Made by a program: the position numbers and the translations under genes
Source: Erythrobacter crassostreae
GTDB lineage: Bacteria; Pseudomonadota; Alphaproteobacteria; Sphingomonadales; Sphingomonadaceae
Length of the DNA stretch: 64,000 nt
Direction: 5' to 3'
NCBI RefSeq assembly: GCF_019204045.1
Contig: NZ_JAGSPC010000001.1
Span: 1,488,001-1,552,000 of the forward strand
The notes under the pieces: generated by a model
Seen by the model: only the letters and a program-made list of their open reading frames with translations
Told to the model about the DNA's origin: nothing
The model's database searches: none
Shown here: positions 54,449 to 64,000 of the stretch, one piece after another
Numbering within the stretch: position 1 is the first letter of the stretch
Layout: every line of letters begins with the position of its first letter

Positions 54449-54479
54449 GGCTGTTCGAAGGCAGTAGCGCCCGGTCTGC

Positions 54480-55163
54480 TCAGGCCTGAACCGCAGAGCG
54501 CGGCATGGGGCGCGGATTATGCTCGCCAACATCGCGCCATTCTGTACGGCGCGGCGCACCGAACCAGATGAAGAGCAGAGGCAGCTTTATAAAGAGCAGC
54601 TCGGAATGGATCATCCTGTCGATCCATAGTTCACGCCGGTTGGGCTTTCGCCGTGCATTCGCGGCCAGCCATTTGTCATAAGGTTCGAAATGGCTCGGCT
54701 CGTCGATGTGAACAATCTCGAATATCCGCTTTAGCGTTTTGTCCGAATTCACTAGCGGATGGTCGAGCAGGATATCCACCTGCTTCAATCCGCGTTTTTC
54801 AGTAAGCGAGATCACTCGGCATAAACGTTCAAACAAATCATCGCTGGCCACAATCGCATCGGTATCGAGATCGTCGATAGACGTGCCAAAGGTCAGCTCG
54901 ATAAACCGGTCAATATGGCCAAATGTCCGGTCAACCGCGATCGGCTTTTTACCCTGAAGCTCAAACCAGCGTTTGAACATCACATAATGTTTTCGTTCGT
55001 CAGCCCGGTGTTTCTCTACAGCGGTTATGAACTCGACCGCGTCGGGATGCTTGCGCTTTACCGCTTCAAGAACCCGGTCAAGCGCGGTGTAGCCGCGATG
55101 CTCGTTATAGATGTAGATCGAGCCAAGGATGTCGAGATAGCGGCGGGTGAACCATGCTTTCAT
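54480..55163 (-). CDS. Ferritin-like domain protein
   Basis: A 227-residue helical protein. The ferritin-like iron ligands can be placed as E in YNEHRG, E/H in VEKHRADERKHY (ExxH), and ExxH in HIDEPSHFEPYD. It recalls di-iron ferritin-like proteins of unknown function near lipid or glycosyl genes. The C-terminal end is basic with a hydrophobic stretch (FIKLPLLFIWFG). On the same strand as GtrA, 31 bases before it. Confidence 0.75.
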   Translation of the reverse strand: MKAWFTRRYLDILGSIYIYNEHRGYTALDRVLEAVKRKHPDAVEFITAVEKHRADERKHYVMFKRWFELQGKKPIAVDRTFGHIDRFIELTFGTSIDDLDTDAIVASDDLFERLCRVISLTEKRGLKQVDILLDHPLVNSDKTLKRIFEIVHIDEPSHFEPYDKWLAANARRKPNRRELWIDRMIHSELLFIKLPLLFIWFGAPRRTEWRDVGEHNPRPMPRSAVQA

Positions 55164-55235
55164 TCGAGAAGAATACTACGAACGCGGAAGGGAGTCACGA
55201 AATTGGATGCAATCCGAACTCTTTGCTCCGCTTTT

Positions 55236-56030
55236 CTAAAAGCTGTCCAGAACCTCATAAGCCAACACCGCGCCCGCGACGGCTGCGTTCAGGCTATCGG
55301 CACGCCCGCGCATTGGCATGGTCACGCGAAGGTCGCATTCGGCTTCGTAGGCCTCTGGCAGTCCTTGGGATTCGTTGCCGACAAGGATGAAACAGGGCGC
55401 TGCATAAGGCGCGCCGCGATAGGGTACGGCGTCGCGCAGGCTGGCCGCGACCAATTGGCCCGATCCGGAACGAAGCCACGGGACGAAATCCTCCCAGCGC
55501 GCTTGAGCAATGCCTTGAGTAAAAACCGCGCCCATGCTCGCCCGGACGGCTTCGGCGCTGAATGGATCGGCGCAATCATCGATCAGGATCAACCCGCCAG
55601 CACCCACGGCATCTCCGGTGCGCAGCATTGTGCCAAGATTGCCCGGATCGCGCAGTGCCTGCGCCACAAGCCAAATTTGCGCGGCGCCGCGGTCAATATG
55701 CTCAAGACCGGTGTCCCATTCATCGAACACGCCGACCACGCTTTGCGAGTTCGACTTGCCGGTGATTTTGGTCAGAATATCGGGAGAGGTTTCGATAACT
55801 TCGCCGCCTGCTGCTATAATATCCGCTTCGAGCCGTTCCAACAGCGGATGCGGATCGCGATTTTCGGCAAGCACGATCTGACGCGGCAACCGGCCGCCTT
55901 CACGCGCGTCTTCAAGCAGCCTTAGCCCCTCGACCAGAAACTGGCCTGCACGCTTGCGATGTTTTTTGTCCCGCAAAGACCGCAGGTACTTAACGGTGGG
56001 GTTAGAGAATCCAGTGATCTGTTTGCGCAT
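55236..56030 (-). CDS. TrmH/SpoU-family RNA 2'-O-methyltransferase
   Basis: A 264-residue methyltransferase: an N-terminal substrate-binding domain (NPTVKYLRSLRDKKHRKRAGQFLVEG) and the knotted SPOUT domain with motif 1 LRDPGNLGTMLRTGDAVGA, motif 2 FILVGNESQGLPE and motif 3 RVTMPMRGRADSLNAAVAGAVLAYE (pieces). It methylates a ribose in rRNA or tRNA; the exact site cannot be told. ATG 56030 is chosen; TTG at 56036 would add two residues. Confidence 0.9.
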   Translation of the reverse strand: MRKQITGFSNPTVKYLRSLRDKKHRKRAGQFLVEGLRLLEDAREGGRLPRQIVLAENRDPHPLLERLEADIIAAGGEVIETSPDILTKITGKSNSQSVVGVFDEWDTGLEHIDRGAAQIWLVAQALRDPGNLGTMLRTGDAVGAGGLILIDDCADPFSAEAVRASMGAVFTQGIAQARWEDFVPWLRSGSGQLVAASLRDAVPYRGAPYAAPCFILVGNESQGLPEAYEAECDLRVTMPMRGRADSLNAAVAGAVLAYEVLDSF

Positions 56031-56054
56031 GGCCAATCACGAAGTAAGCTCGCG

Positions 56055-56333
56055 CTATTCTTCGCCGAACCCGTCTTCGATCAGGCCGACCATCTGACCA
56101 AGCACGCCCTCTGCGTTTTCGCCCGAGACGATCACATCGACAGTATCGCCTTTGGCAGCACCCAACATCATCAGACCAAGGATCGATCCGCCAGCAGCCT
56201 CATTCGGGGCCTTTGCAACTCGGACCGAAACACCCTCGGGCAATTCAGCGACAGCGCCCACGAATTTGGCGCTGGCGCGGGCGTGAAGTCCGCGTTTGTT
56301 TACGATTGTCACGGTCTGGCGCAGTTCGCTCAT
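56055..56333 (-). CDS. ptsH: Phosphocarrier protein HPr
   Basis: A 92-residue HPr with the active histidine H17 in NKRGLHARASAKF and the regulatory serine S50 in GGSILGLMMLGAAKGD, the HprK target. It works with the EIIA gene 8 bases upstream of its start, in a PTS without sugar permeases that senses nitrogen or carbon state. The N-terminus starts at ATG 56333, after the EIIA stop at 56341. Confidence 0.93.
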   Translation of the reverse strand: MSELRQTVTIVNKRGLHARASAKFVGAVAELPEGVSVRVAKAPNEAAGGSILGLMMLGAAKGDTVDVIVSGENAEGVLGQMVGLIEDGFGEE

Positions 56334-56340
56334 TGCCGGA

Positions 56341-56766
56341 TCATCCCTTCGCGGCCGCAGGTGCGGCGCTTTCACCAAGGAGTTCACTGGCAACGGTTAT
56401 GTAATTGCGGCCTGCGTGCTGGGCGGCTTCCACTGCCTCCACAACGTTCATGCTCTTGCGCGCACCGGCAAGGCGGATCAGCATCGGCAGATTGATACCG
56501 GCGATCACTTCAACGCGGCCTGTATCTAGCAGCGAAATTGCAAGGTTCGATGGTGTCCCGCCGAACAAATCGGTAAGAATGATCACGCCGTTGCCGCTAT
56601 CGACTTCGCCGATTGCTGTCGCGATTTCCTCGCGCCGCAATTCCATATCGTCGCTGGGGCCAATGCAGACGGTGACCACGTTCGCTTGCGGTCCAACGAC
56701 GTGTTCCATCGCTTCGACAAACTGGTCCGCGAGGCGGCCGTGAGTGACCAGGATCAAACCAATCAT
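56341..56766 (-). CDS. Mannose-family PTS EIIA protein
   Basis: A 141-residue EIIA of the mannose type, with the phosphorylated His H9 in LILVTHG and VIILTDLFGGTPSNLA. No EIIB/C/D partner is nearby, so it is a regulatory EIIA as usual in Alphaproteobacteria, next to HPr, RapZ and HprK. The C-terminus has an alanine-rich tail. Confidence 0.92.
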   Translation of the reverse strand: MIGLILVTHGRLADQFVEAMEHVVGPQANVVTVCIGPSDDMELRREEIATAIGEVDSGNGVIILTDLFGGTPSNLAISLLDTGRVEVIAGINLPMLIRLAGARKSMNVVEAVEAAQHAGRNYITVASELLGESAAPAAAKG

Positions 56767-56781
56767 GCGGGGGTGGGTCCG

Positions 56782-57732
56782 TTAGTTACCTTGGCGCTTG
56801 CCGCGTTCGATTTCGTCGGCGGCGCGTGAGCCTAAATTGCGATGCCGGACAGTGGGCGAAAATCCTGCATCGCGCAAGCCTTGAGCCATGCGTTCAGCGG
56901 TGAATACCGAACGGTGCCGTCCGCCGGTGCAACCGAATGCAACGTGGACATAGGATTTTCCCTGCGCTTGATAACGCGGCAACAGCGTCAACAGCAGGTC
57001 GTGGATCTGATCAAAGGCTGCGGCAAAAGCGGGATCTTTCTGGACATGCTCGCCGACGGGCGCGTCTTGACCGGTCAGCTCTCGCAGCCCTTCGACCCAG
57101 TGAGGGTTGTCGAGAAAGCGCATGTCAAAAACGAGGTCAGCCAGCGGCGGCATACCGCGGGCGAAGCCAAAGCTGGAAACCGTAAGCGTCATGGCGCCAT
57201 CATCGCGCTTTTCAAACAGGTCGCGTACATGGTTTTGCAGATCGTTTGCTGACAGGTTGCTGGTGTCGACCACAATGTCTGCCCAGCGGCGCAGCGGCTC
57301 AAGCAGTTCACGCTCGGCACCGATCCCGTCTAGCAACGGGCGGCCTTGGGTCATCGGATGGCGGCGGCGCGTCTCGTTATACCGCCGTTCCAGCTCGGCA
57401 TCGGCACAATCGATGAACATAAAACTGACAGACAGATCATCGCGGCCCGTCAAATCTTTCAACTGCGCAATAATATCAGCAGGCACGAAACCGCGCGTGC
57501 GCGAGTCGAAGCCAATGGCAAGCGGGCCGCGAACTGTGTCGGATTGCTGATCCGGATTGGTGACAAGCCGTTCAAGCAGTCGCACCGGAAAGTTATCAAT
57601 CGTTTCCCAACCCAGATCCTCGAGCACGCCGAGCGTTGTGGATTTGCCTGCACCGGATAGTCCGGTGACCAGCAATATACGCTGCAACTCGGCCCCGTCA
57701 GACCGGGAATCGGTGGAATTTGAACTTTCCAT
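56782..57732 (-). CDS. rapZ: RNase adapter protein RapZ (YvcJ family)
   Basis: A 316-residue P-loop protein: Walker A GLSGAGKST near residue 24, Walker B-like VSFMFIDCADAELERRY, and the C-terminal GCTGGRHRSV loop, which is the hallmark of the family. It binds nucleotides and in enterobacteria controls an RNA decay pathway through RNase E; its alphaproteobacterial role is less clear. It lies in the HPr-EIIA-RapZ-HprK run. Confidence 0.94.
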   Translation of the reverse strand: MESSNSTDSRSDGAELQRILLVTGLSGAGKSTTLGVLEDLGWETIDNFPVRLLERLVTNPDQQSDTVRGPLAIGFDSRTRGFVPADIIAQLKDLTGRDDLSVSFMFIDCADAELERRYNETRRRHPMTQGRPLLDGIGAERELLEPLRRWADIVVDTSNLSANDLQNHVRDLFEKRDDGAMTLTVSSFGFARGMPPLADLVFDMRFLDNPHWVEGLRELTGQDAPVGEHVQKDPAFAAAFDQIHDLLLTLLPRYQAQGKSYVHVAFGCTGGRHRSVFTAERMAQGLRDAGFSPTVRHRNLGSRAADEIERGKRQGN

Positions 57733-57798
57733 ACCTCTGTTTCGCGAGGAACGGGTCGAATGGAAAGCGCCTTTTTTGCAAACGCACCATTGCTGGAC

Positions 57799-58236
57799 TT
57801 ACCCGAAGGCCAACCCGTGTGTGTTTAAGGCCCATTCTGCCCGGACTGCCGGTGCGATTTCTCCGGGTAAGAAGGGTAGGGTAGGAATTGAGATACCAAG
57901 AATCTCACGATGTGCGATAGTCTCTGGAAGGCGCGGACCCTTTTCACCCAGCGACAGGATCAAGGAGAGCGGCGCCGGTTCGCCAAGGGGAAGCTTGATC
58001 AGGCCGATCCCTCGGACCTCGATCAGGCCCGCAATATTCGGTGGGGGTGATGCGATTATCTGGCCACTGTCCACCGACAGGGTAACCGCGTCATCGCCAA
58101 TAAGCTTTGCGCCGCGGTCAATCAAAGCGAGCGCGAGCGATGATTTGCCACTGCCCGGTGGCCCTTCGATCATCAAGACGCGCCCCGCAATCGCGACGGC
58201 GCTGGCTTGAACTACGATAGAGTTTTCTTCGGTCAT
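57799..58236 (-). CDS. hprK: HPr kinase/phosphorylase (short alphaproteobacterial form)
   Basis: A 145-residue protein holding only the catalytic domain of HPr kinase: Walker A MIEGPPGSGKSSLALALIDRG (GPPGSGKS at 25-32), then LIGDDAVTL and EVRGIGLI. The N-terminal domain of Firmicutes HprK is missing, as usual in Alphaproteobacteria. It phosphorylates S50 of HPr. The ATG at 58236 overlaps the chvG stop by 4 bases (ATGA), so it is coupled to the two-component system. Confidence 0.9.
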   Translation of the reverse strand: MTEENSIVVQASAVAIAGRVLMIEGPPGSGKSSLALALIDRGAKLIGDDAVTLSVDSGQIIASPPPNIAGLIEVRGIGLIKLPLGEPAPLSLILSLGEKGPRLPETIAHREILGISIPTLPFLPGEIAPAVRAEWALNTHGLAFG

Positions 58237-59789
58237 GCCGCCGGAAGGCGAAGTTTCAGGCAAGCGCCGTCCTGCCCGTCTGGCCGGTCTTCCGCAATGA
58301 GCGAGCCATCATGAGCCTCTGCAATGGCCCGAGCTATGGCGAGGCCCAAGCCAGAGTGATTGCCGAAATCCTCTCTTTCGGGGCGAACAGAGTGAAAGCG
58401 AGTGAAGACTTTCTCGCGCGAGGCCTCGGGTATGCCCGGGCCCGAATCGCAGACGGACAATGTGACGCACGATCCATCATTGTCGATCAGAACTTCGATC
58501 GGCGCACCGGGCTTTGAGAACGACACAGCGTTATCGAGCAGATTTTCGACAACCCGCTCCAGTCGCACACCTACACCCAGCACCGTCGCTGCAAATCCGA
58601 TTGTGTTCAAAGTGATCTGGTGGTTCTGGTTTTCCGATCGGTATTCACGGTTGCCGACAATCGCACGGACCAGATCAGCCATATCGATTGGCTCGCGCTT
58701 GGCGCGCGACATCTCTGCATCAATTCTGCTCGCATCGGATATTTCGGTGACAAGCCGGTCAATCCGCCGAACATCGTGGCTCACGATCTGTTCAAGTTCG
58801 CGCCGCGTATCTGCGTCTTCCACCTTCGGGAGCGATTCCACCGCACTGCGCAGGCTGGCGAGCGGGTTCTTAATCTCGTGCGCGACGTCGGCGGCAAAGC
58901 TGTCCACCGCATCAATCCGCTGGCGCAGCGCGCCGGTCATATCTGAAACGGCGCGGGCAAGCAGACCGATTTCATCGCTGCGCTCGGGCAGGCGCGGTAC
59001 CTCAACCTCTCGCCCGCGGCCTTGCCTTACCTTGACTGCGGCTTGTGAAAGCTGGCGCAGCGGCGTTACGATTGTGCGCGCGAGATACAGTGAGAGCATC
59101 GCCGAGGCGAAAAGGACCAGCAAGACCGCTGAAACCAGAGTTGAACGTGCTGACCGCACCGTTGCGGTAATATCGGCAGCGTTGCGAACGGTCAGCAGGG
59201 TCGCCCCGTTCAATCCGACCGGGGCGGCGGCGGTGATAACGGGCGTGCCGTCAACCCAGTCATACAGGTTGATCTGGCTAACTTCCTGTTCCCGAGCGGC
59301 GACCAGTTCGGGCCATGCATCGGCGGTTTGACCTTCGGGTTCAACAAAGTCGGTTACGGGCTCTGCGCTGACAATGGCATCAACGGTCCGATCCAGCCAG
59401 CGCGCGAAGCGTTCGCTCTGTGTATCGTCGCTGATATCGTTGAATTCGAATGCTGGTTCATCAAGCTCGAAACTGTCCGCCCAAAGCAAGCCTTCGGCAT
59501 CGAACATGCGCAGCCGCATTCCTTGCTCTTTGCCGATCTGGACAAGCAGCGCCTCCTGTCTTTCACGGGTAGCGCCTGCGAGGGCTTCGGCGGTAATCTG
59601 TGCCTCGATCCGGGCTAGCTTGAAACGCTCGTCAATCAACTGGGTGCGGTAACTGTCGATGTAGAACAGTCCGCCGCCAAGCAACGCCAGCGGCAAGATA
59701 TTCACCGCGAGAATACGCGCGGTGAGCGAGAACCGGCCAACCGGGCTCAGCGTTTCATCGCTTACAGTGGACGCAGCTTCTTCAGCCAT
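58233..59789 (-). CDS. chvG: Two-component sensor histidine kinase ChvG
   Basis: A 518-residue kinase: a first membrane helix near residue 30 ([19 protein letters not shown]), a periplasmic stimulus domain of ~230 residues, a second helix ([20 protein letters not shown]), HAMP, the H box [19 protein letters not shown] and the ATP-lid motifs ([36 protein letters not shown]). Matches ChvG/ExoS, which senses acid or envelope state. It overlaps chvI (8 bases) and hprK. The upstream part to 59906 overlaps chvI more and is unlikely. Confidence 0.93.
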   Translation of the reverse strand: MAEEAASTVSDETLSPVGRFSLTARILAVNILPLALLGGGLFYIDSYRTQLIDERFKLARIEAQITAEALAGATRERQEALLVQIGKEQGMRLRMFDAEGLLWADSFELDEPAFEFNDISDDTQSERFARWLDRTVDAIVSAEPVTDFVEPEGQTADAWPELVAAREQEVSQINLYDWVDGTPVITAAAPVGLNGATLLTVRNAADITATVRSARSTLVSAVLLVLFASAMLSLYLARTIVTPLRQLSQAAVKVRQGRGREVEVPRLPERSDEIGLLARAVSDMTGALRQRIDAVDSFAADVAHEIKNPLASLRSAVESLPKVEDADTRRELEQIVSHDVRRIDRLVTEISDASRIDAEMSRAKREPIDMADLVRAIVGNREYRSENQNHQITLNTIGFAATVLGVGVRLERVVENLLDNAVSFSKPGAPIEVLIDNDGSCVTLSVCDSGPGIPEASREKVFTRFHSVRPEREDFGNHSGLGLAIARAIAEAHDGSLIAEDRPDGQDGACLKLRLPAA

Positions 59790-60534
59790 CGTTGAAGCTG
59801 TACCCTGCTCCGTAGAGTGTTTCGATCGAAGAAAACTCGTGGTCGACACTTCTGAATTTGCGGCGCATCCGTTTAATATGGCTGTCCACTGTGCGGTCGT
59901 CGACAAAGATGTCGTCCGGATACGCGGCGTCCATCAATTGGTTGCGGCTTTTGATCACTCCGGGCCGCGCGGCGAGAGCTTCGAGAATAAGGAATTCTGT
60001 GACTGTCAGACTGACGGGGCGATCATCCCAGGTTACGTGATGGCGCGCGGGATCCATGGTCAGGCGGCCACGGGCAATATCGCTAGCGGCGGGTTGGATA
60101 ACCTCGCCGCCGTCTCCCGCGGTTTCACGGATCGGATCGGCACGGCGCAGGATCGCGCGGATTCTGGCAATCAGCAGGCGCTGGCTGAACGGTTTGGCGA
60201 TGTAATCATCCGCCCCCAATTCAAGACCGGCTTCCTCGTCTTCCTCGTCGTCTTTACTCGTCAGGAAAATAACCGGTAGCGTCACTTGCTCGCGCACCCG
60301 TCGCAGCAATTCCATTCCATCCATTTTGGGCATCTTGATGTCAAAGACACCAAGGGCGGGCGGGTTTTCTATCAACGCCTTGAGCGCCGTTTCGCCATCA
60401 GAATAGAGCCGCGTCACAAAGCCTTCGGCTTGTAGCGCAATGGAGACCGTCGTCAGGATGTTGCGATCATCATCGACCAGAGCAATGACAGGCGCGTCTT
60501 CACTGGCTGGAATTTCTGACGTGTTTTCGGTCAT
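59782..60534 (-). CDS. chvI: Response regulator ChvI
   Basis: A 250-residue OmpR-type regulator: receiver with [11 protein letters not shown], phospho-acceptor D65 in [11 protein letters not shown] and K in [11 protein letters not shown], then a winged-helix DNA-binding domain with [30 protein letters not shown] and [13 protein letters not shown]. It heads the chvI-chvG-hprK-rapZ-EIIA-HPr run, divergent from pckA, which is a known target type for ChvI/HPr control. Confidence 0.95.
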   Translation of the reverse strand: MTENTSEIPASEDAPVIALVDDDRNILTTVSIALQAEGFVTRLYSDGETALKALIENPPALGVFDIKMPKMDGMELLRRVREQVTLPVIFLTSKDDEEDEEAGLELGADDYIAKPFSQRLLIARIRAILRRADPIRETAGDGGEVIQPAASDIARGRLTMDPARHHVTWDDRPVSLTVTEFLILEALAARPGVIKSRNQLMDAAYPDDIFVDDRTVDSHIKRMRRKFRSVDHEFSSIETLYGAGYSFNDG

Positions 60535-60781
60535 TTGTGTCCTCCGGCAGACATATAAATCCGCCTGCCAATATCGCTTCTCCAGTTGCTAGCGGGTTCG
60601 ATGCGCCGAAACAACGCGTAGACGACGCTTATGTCTCGGATTGCCGCGCTTTTCGCACAGGATTGGGCAGATATGCCGGTCTGGTCTAGACCTTTGTGCA
60701 TACGTATGCGAAATGCGAGCCGAATCCAGTGAATCGCGCGAACGCTGCTGGGCCATAGTCCATTTTCTCGGAGTAATTACG

Positions 60782-62398
60782 TTGACGCCTCTCGCTCAAT
60801 CGCTGTCCAGCCACGGAATCGAAACACAGGCGGAGATCCACCCCAATCTCGGCACTCCAGCCCTTGTCGAGGCGTCCGTTTCTGCAGGTGAGGGTGCCTT
60901 GTCCAAGCACGGCGCTTTGGTGGTTCAGACCGGAGCGAAAACGGGCCGCAGCGCCAAGGACAAATTCATCGTCCGCGATGCCACGACAGAGGACACAGTG
61001 TGGTGGGGCAAGGTCAATGCCTCCATGACGCCGGAGCACTTTGCCAACCTCAAAGCCGATTTCATGGACGCGGTCGCGGGCAAAGAAACGCTCTATGTCG
61101 CTGACCTGTTTGGCGGGTCGCAGCCGGAACACCGCGTGAATGTGCGCGTGATAAATGAGCTTGCCTGGCACAACCTGTTTATCCGTACATTGCTGGTGCG
61201 TCCGACGACAGACGAACTGGTCGATTTTGCGCCCGAATACACAATCATCGATCTGCCCAGCTTTAAAGCCGATCCGGCCCGTCATGGCACCAACAGCGAA
61301 ACTGTGATTGCGGTGAACCTCACAGAGAAACTGATCCTGATCGGCGGCACGCGCTATGCGGGCGAGATGAAGAAGAGTGTCTTCGGCATTCTCAACTATC
61401 TGCTTCCGACCAAAGGCGTGATGCCGATGCACTGCTCTGCAAATGTCAGCGCAGACGGTAAGACGGCGGTGTTTTTCGGCCTATCGGGTACGGGTAAGAC
61501 GACGTTATCGGCTGATGCATCGCGCACATTGATCGGCGATGACGAACATGGCTGGTCGGACACCGCAGTCTTCAATTTCGAAGGCGGCTGCTACGCCAAG
61601 ATGATCCGCCTGTCCGAAGAGGCAGAGCCTGAAATTTACGCGACCACCAAGATGTTCGGCACCGTGCTCGAAAATGTCGTGATGGACGAGCAAACCCGCG
61701 AACTGGATTTCGACGACAACTCGCTCGCCGAAAACACTCGCGGTGCATACCCGATCCATTATATCCCGAACACGAGTGAGAAAAATCTCGGTCCGGTTCC
61801 CAGCAATGTTGTGATGCTAACAGCCGATGCGTTCGGCGTGCTGCCTCCGATTGCGCGGCTGACACCTGATCAGGCGATGTACCACTTCCTGTCGGGCTAC
61901 ACGGCGAAAGTCGCAGGCACCGAAATCGGTGTGACCGAACCTGAGGCGACATTCTCGACCTGTTTCGGCGCGCCGTTTATGCCGCGCCACCCAAGCGTTT
62001 ACGGTAACCTGCTGAAAGAACGCATCGCGAGCGGCGGCGTTCAGTGCTGGCTCCTCAACACTGGCTGGACCGGCGGGAAATACGGCGTCGGCAACCGGAT
62101 GCCGATCAAGGCAACCCGCGCATTGCTGAATGCAGCTCTCGACGGTGATCTGGACAACGTAGAATTCCGCAAAGACGGTAATTTCGGCTTTGAAGTGCCG
62201 GTCCATGTTCCGGTTCTTGCGGAGAAGGGCATCGATCAGTCGATCCTCGATCCCCGCAGCACATGGTCTGACAAGGCCGAATACGACGCAACCGCGCATA
62301 AGCTGGTGCAATTGTTCATCGATAACTTCGAAGAATTTGCTGCCCACGTTGATGAAGGCGTGCGCCAGGCAGCCCCGGCGACACCTGTCGCCGCGTAA
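60782..62398 (+). CDS. pckA: Phosphoenolpyruvate carboxykinase (ATP)
   Basis: A 538-residue enzyme turning oxaloacetate to PEP in gluconeogenesis. It has [11 protein letters not shown], the kinase loop [46 protein letters not shown] and [10 protein letters not shown]. The start is TTG at 60782 with CGGAG in front ([11 protein letters not shown]...); the ATG-like frame to 60641 is not family-like. It is divergent from chvI across a 247-base gap and ends at a strong terminator. Confidence 0.95.
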   Translation: MTPLAQSLSSHGIETQAEIHPNLGTPALVEASVSAGEGALSKHGALVVQTGAKTGRSAKDKFIVRDATTEDTVWWGKVNASMTPEHFANLKADFMDAVAGKETLYVADLFGGSQPEHRVNVRVINELAWHNLFIRTLLVRPTTDELVDFAPEYTIIDLPSFKADPARHGTNSETVIAVNLTEKLILIGGTRYAGEMKKSVFGILNYLLPTKGVMPMHCSANVSADGKTAVFFGLSGTGKTTLSADASRTLIGDDEHGWSDTAVFNFEGGCYAKMIRLSEEAEPEIYATTKMFGTVLENVVMDEQTRELDFDDNSLAENTRGAYPIHYIPNTSEKNLGPVPSNVVMLTADAFGVLPPIARLTPDQAMYHFLSGYTAKVAGTEIGVTEPEATFSTCFGAPFMPRHPSVYGNLLKERIASGGVQCWLLNTGWTGGKYGVGNRMPIKATRALLNAALDGDLDNVEFRKDGNFGFEVPVHVPVLAEKGIDQSILDPRSTWSDKAEYDATAHKLVQLFIDNFEEFAAHVDEGVRQAAPATPVAA

Positions 62399-62420
62399 AC
62401 CCCTTTCTCGGTTGGAGAGG

Positions 62421-62460
62421 AAGCCCCGCCCGGCGTTAAGACCGGTGCGGGGCTTTTGTT
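62421..62460 (+). terminator. Rho-independent terminator of pckA
   Basis: AAGCCCCGC (62421-62429) pairs with GCGGGGCTT (62447-62455), followed by TTGTTT, 22 bases after the pckA stop. An inner CCGG/CCGG pair extends the stem. Confidence 0.85.
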
Positions 62461-62467
62461 TCTGATG

Positions 62468-63448
62468 TTAGCGCTGAATATTTATAGGTCTGGGTAAGCA
62501 GAAGTGTGCAAGCAAGGCACGATGATCGGAACCATTGGAGTCCATCACTTCTAAACTGCGTACAGCCACGTCGCCTTTGACCATCACCTGATCCAGTGGC
62601 CAGCCAATTGGCAGCGCAAAGGAAGGAAAGGTCGGGAAAGTCCCGCGGCCGATACGTGGATCGCTCCATTCGCCCTTGTCACGAAATTCGCTTGTTGTGC
62701 GAGACCACGGCACATCGTTAAAATCGCCCATCACGATTGCACCGGCGATATCACCATCGGCGATTTTCGCCGCGCGCACGATGCTGCGGTCGCGTTGCTC
62801 AGTATTTTGACCGGGCAGGGGAGCTTTCGGATGCAGGCCGGTAAACCGGATCAAAGCTGTGTCGCTTGCTCGCAACAGAGAAAAGAGGGTCGGTGTGTCC
62901 TCGCCTTCCTTCTCATTGAAGTCGACATCGACTGTCTGCAAACGGCTGGCAAACACTTTGCCAAATGTGTCGTCCTGTGGGTGCGTTTGCACTGTCGGAT
63001 AGTTTGAAAGCATGGGCGACAGCGCTTCAATCCACTTTTCGTCGGTTTCCGTCAGGAACAGGATGTCAGGATCATATTTATCAACCTGTTCGATTAGCGC
63101 CGAAAAGTTGGTGTTTTCCATCTTCACATTGGCCGAATAGGCGGTGAAACAGCGGTTGTCCGGTGCATCTGGGGCAAGCTCGATCTGTGTCGAAGCGAGC
63201 GATGAATATGGCCAGATGCACCAAACGTTGATGATAGCCGAAAAGCCGAGCAGCAGTGCAGTCCATCCGCGAAACCACGTTTTGGCAAGAAGGCTGCCGA
63301 TCAAGAGCGCGGTGAAGAGATAAGTCGCAGGCTCCCGCACAAGATCCAGCGCCCGCACAAACCACCAATCGGTGTGCACCAGCGAGAAGGATGTGGCCGC
63401 AGCAGCAACGATCCCGATGGTCAGAAATGTGTAGCTAACGGCTCGCAT
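62468..63448 (-). CDS. Endonuclease/exonuclease/phosphatase family membrane protein
   Basis: A 326-residue protein: three N-terminal membrane helices (TFLTIGIVAAAATSFSLVH; ATYLFTALLIGSLLAKTW; LLLGFSAIINVWCIW), then an EEP domain on the outside, with DILFLTETDEKW, GLHPKAPLPG, IVMGDFNDVPWS and SNGSDHRALLAHF, the catalytic Glu, Asn/Asp and His sites. Members act as phosphodiesterases on DNA, lipids or other substrates. It converges on pckA's terminator. ATG 63448 chosen. Confidence 0.85.
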   Translation of the reverse strand: MRAVSYTFLTIGIVAAAATSFSLVHTDWWFVRALDLVREPATYLFTALLIGSLLAKTWFRGWTALLLGFSAIINVWCIWPYSSLASTQIELAPDAPDNRCFTAYSANVKMENTNFSALIEQVDKYDPDILFLTETDEKWIEALSPMLSNYPTVQTHPQDDTFGKVFASRLQTVDVDFNEKEGEDTPTLFSLLRASDTALIRFTGLHPKAPLPGQNTEQRDRSIVRAAKIADGDIAGAIVMGDFNDVPWSRTTSEFRDKGEWSDPRIGRGTFPTFPSFALPIGWPLDQVMVKGDVAVRSLEVMDSNGSDHRALLAHFCLPRPINIQR

Positions 63449-63590
63449 AATTCCCTCTTTTCTGATCAATGGTGCGAACCGGGCGAAGTTCCATTGAAAG
63501 TTTTTACAATCGTGGATTTCACAATTCACTTTATTTTGCGGCGCGCGCGATCCATCCTGCTATCTAATTAGATTATTAGGGAGAACAATT

Positions 63591-63914
63591 ATGAGCTTGC
63601 TAGACGGAATTCTGAAGAACATCGGCGGCGCACCGGATGATGTTGTCAACCTTGCCGAGAAGGTCGGTATTGATCCTGCCATGGCTGAAAAAGCGATTGC
63701 GGTGCTTGGTAAGACACACCAGCAAGACGGCGACACTGTCGAACTGGCTGCGAAAGAAACCGGTCTAGATAGCGGTGTACTGAACCAGATCGTTGAGCAG
63801 ATCGGCGGCGAAGGTTCGCTTTCAAGCTTCGCATCGATGCTGGATCAGGATGGCGACGGCAATCCGCTAAACGATATTGTCGGCATGGCATCGGGCCTTT
63901 TCGGTAAGAAATAA
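63591..63914 (+). CDS. DUF937-like protein
   Basis: A 107-residue helical protein starting SLLDGILKNIGG and ending DQDGDGNPLNDIVGMASGLFGKK, with LASMLDQDGDG-like spacing typical of DUF937/YidB-type proteins of unknown function. It has a strong start site (AGGGAGAAC) and is followed 30 bases on by a related gene. Confidence 0.75.
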   Translation: MSLLDGILKNIGGAPDDVVNLAEKVGIDPAMAEKAIAVLGKTHQQDGDTVELAAKETGLDSGVLNQIVEQIGGEGSLSSFASMLDQDGDGNPLNDIVGMASGLFGKK

Positions 63915-63944
63915 CCAAACCAACTCAGGGACGGGGAGAGAATT

Positions 63945-64000
63945 ATGAGCCTAGGACAAATGTTGCAGCAGACCGGAGCCATCGCATCGATGGCGAAGGA
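63945..64000 (+). CDS. 5' end of a second DUF937-like gene (partial)
   Basis: An ATG at 63945 after GGGGAGAG opens MSLGQMLQQTGAIASMAKE before the window ends. The start and the tandem position suggest a paralogue of the previous gene. Confidence 0.6.
   Translation, partial: MSLGQMLQQTGAIASMAK

Overview
The window reads as a chromosome segment of an alphaproteobacterium of the order Sphingomonadales, most likely an Erythrobacter-like member of the Erythrobacteraceae. This is inferred from the alphaproteobacterial serC leader and serC-serA-hisZ-purA order, the short alphaproteobacterial HprK next to ChvG/ChvI and ATP-type PEP carboxykinase, the truA-fmt / recR-def group, and the protein style throughout. 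No database search was possible, so family names rest on motifs and gene context.

Bases 1-9652 are an accessory island, more AT-rich than the rest and ending close to the 3' end of a tRNA-Thr gene. It carries a DNA phosphorothioation system of the Ssp type: sspB-sspC-sspD on the minus strand with overlapping stops and starts, and sspA (cysteine desulfurase) divergent from them. To the left are a PLD-like phosphodiesterase gene and the end of another gene. To the right, past a fragment of an IS3-type transposase gene, are two overlapping genes for a GIY-YIG nuclease and a DGQHR-domain protein. The known partner effector SspE is not seen, so this last pair is the best candidate in the window for an undescribed phosphorothioate-linked effector or regulator.

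Bases 10170-31200 are core genome: tRNA-Thr, a TM2 protein, rarA with three small genes downstream, a PadR regulator with its operator, a glycosyltransferase, serine synthesis (serC leader, serC, serA), hisZ, purA, an L,D-transpeptidase, an ECF sigma factor with a small membrane protein, a truncated siroheme synthase, lysA-lipoprotein-argH, tlpA and tRNA-Val.

Bases 31200-46600 are mixed: asparaginase, a tRNA-Ser-like gene with a 29-nt anticodon loop and no readable anticodon, a GGDEF-EAL/cupredoxin/DUF3034/truncated-haemoglobin cluster, a large secreted trypsin-like protease, a lipoprotein made of a six-residue repeat, a TIR-TPR membrane protein divergent from a SLOG-like four-helix membrane protein, and a MarR/membrane protein/Bcr-CflA efflux cluster.

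Bases 46700-64000 return to core: a quinone-reductase-like dehydrogenase, truA, fmt, recR, def (with a His-rich insert), a Cys-rich copper-storage-like protein, rmuC, a TrmH-family methyltransferase, then the regulatory block HPr, EIIA, RapZ, HprK, ChvG, ChvI facing pckA, and finally an endonuclease/phosphatase-family protein and two DUF937-like genes, the last cut by the window edge.
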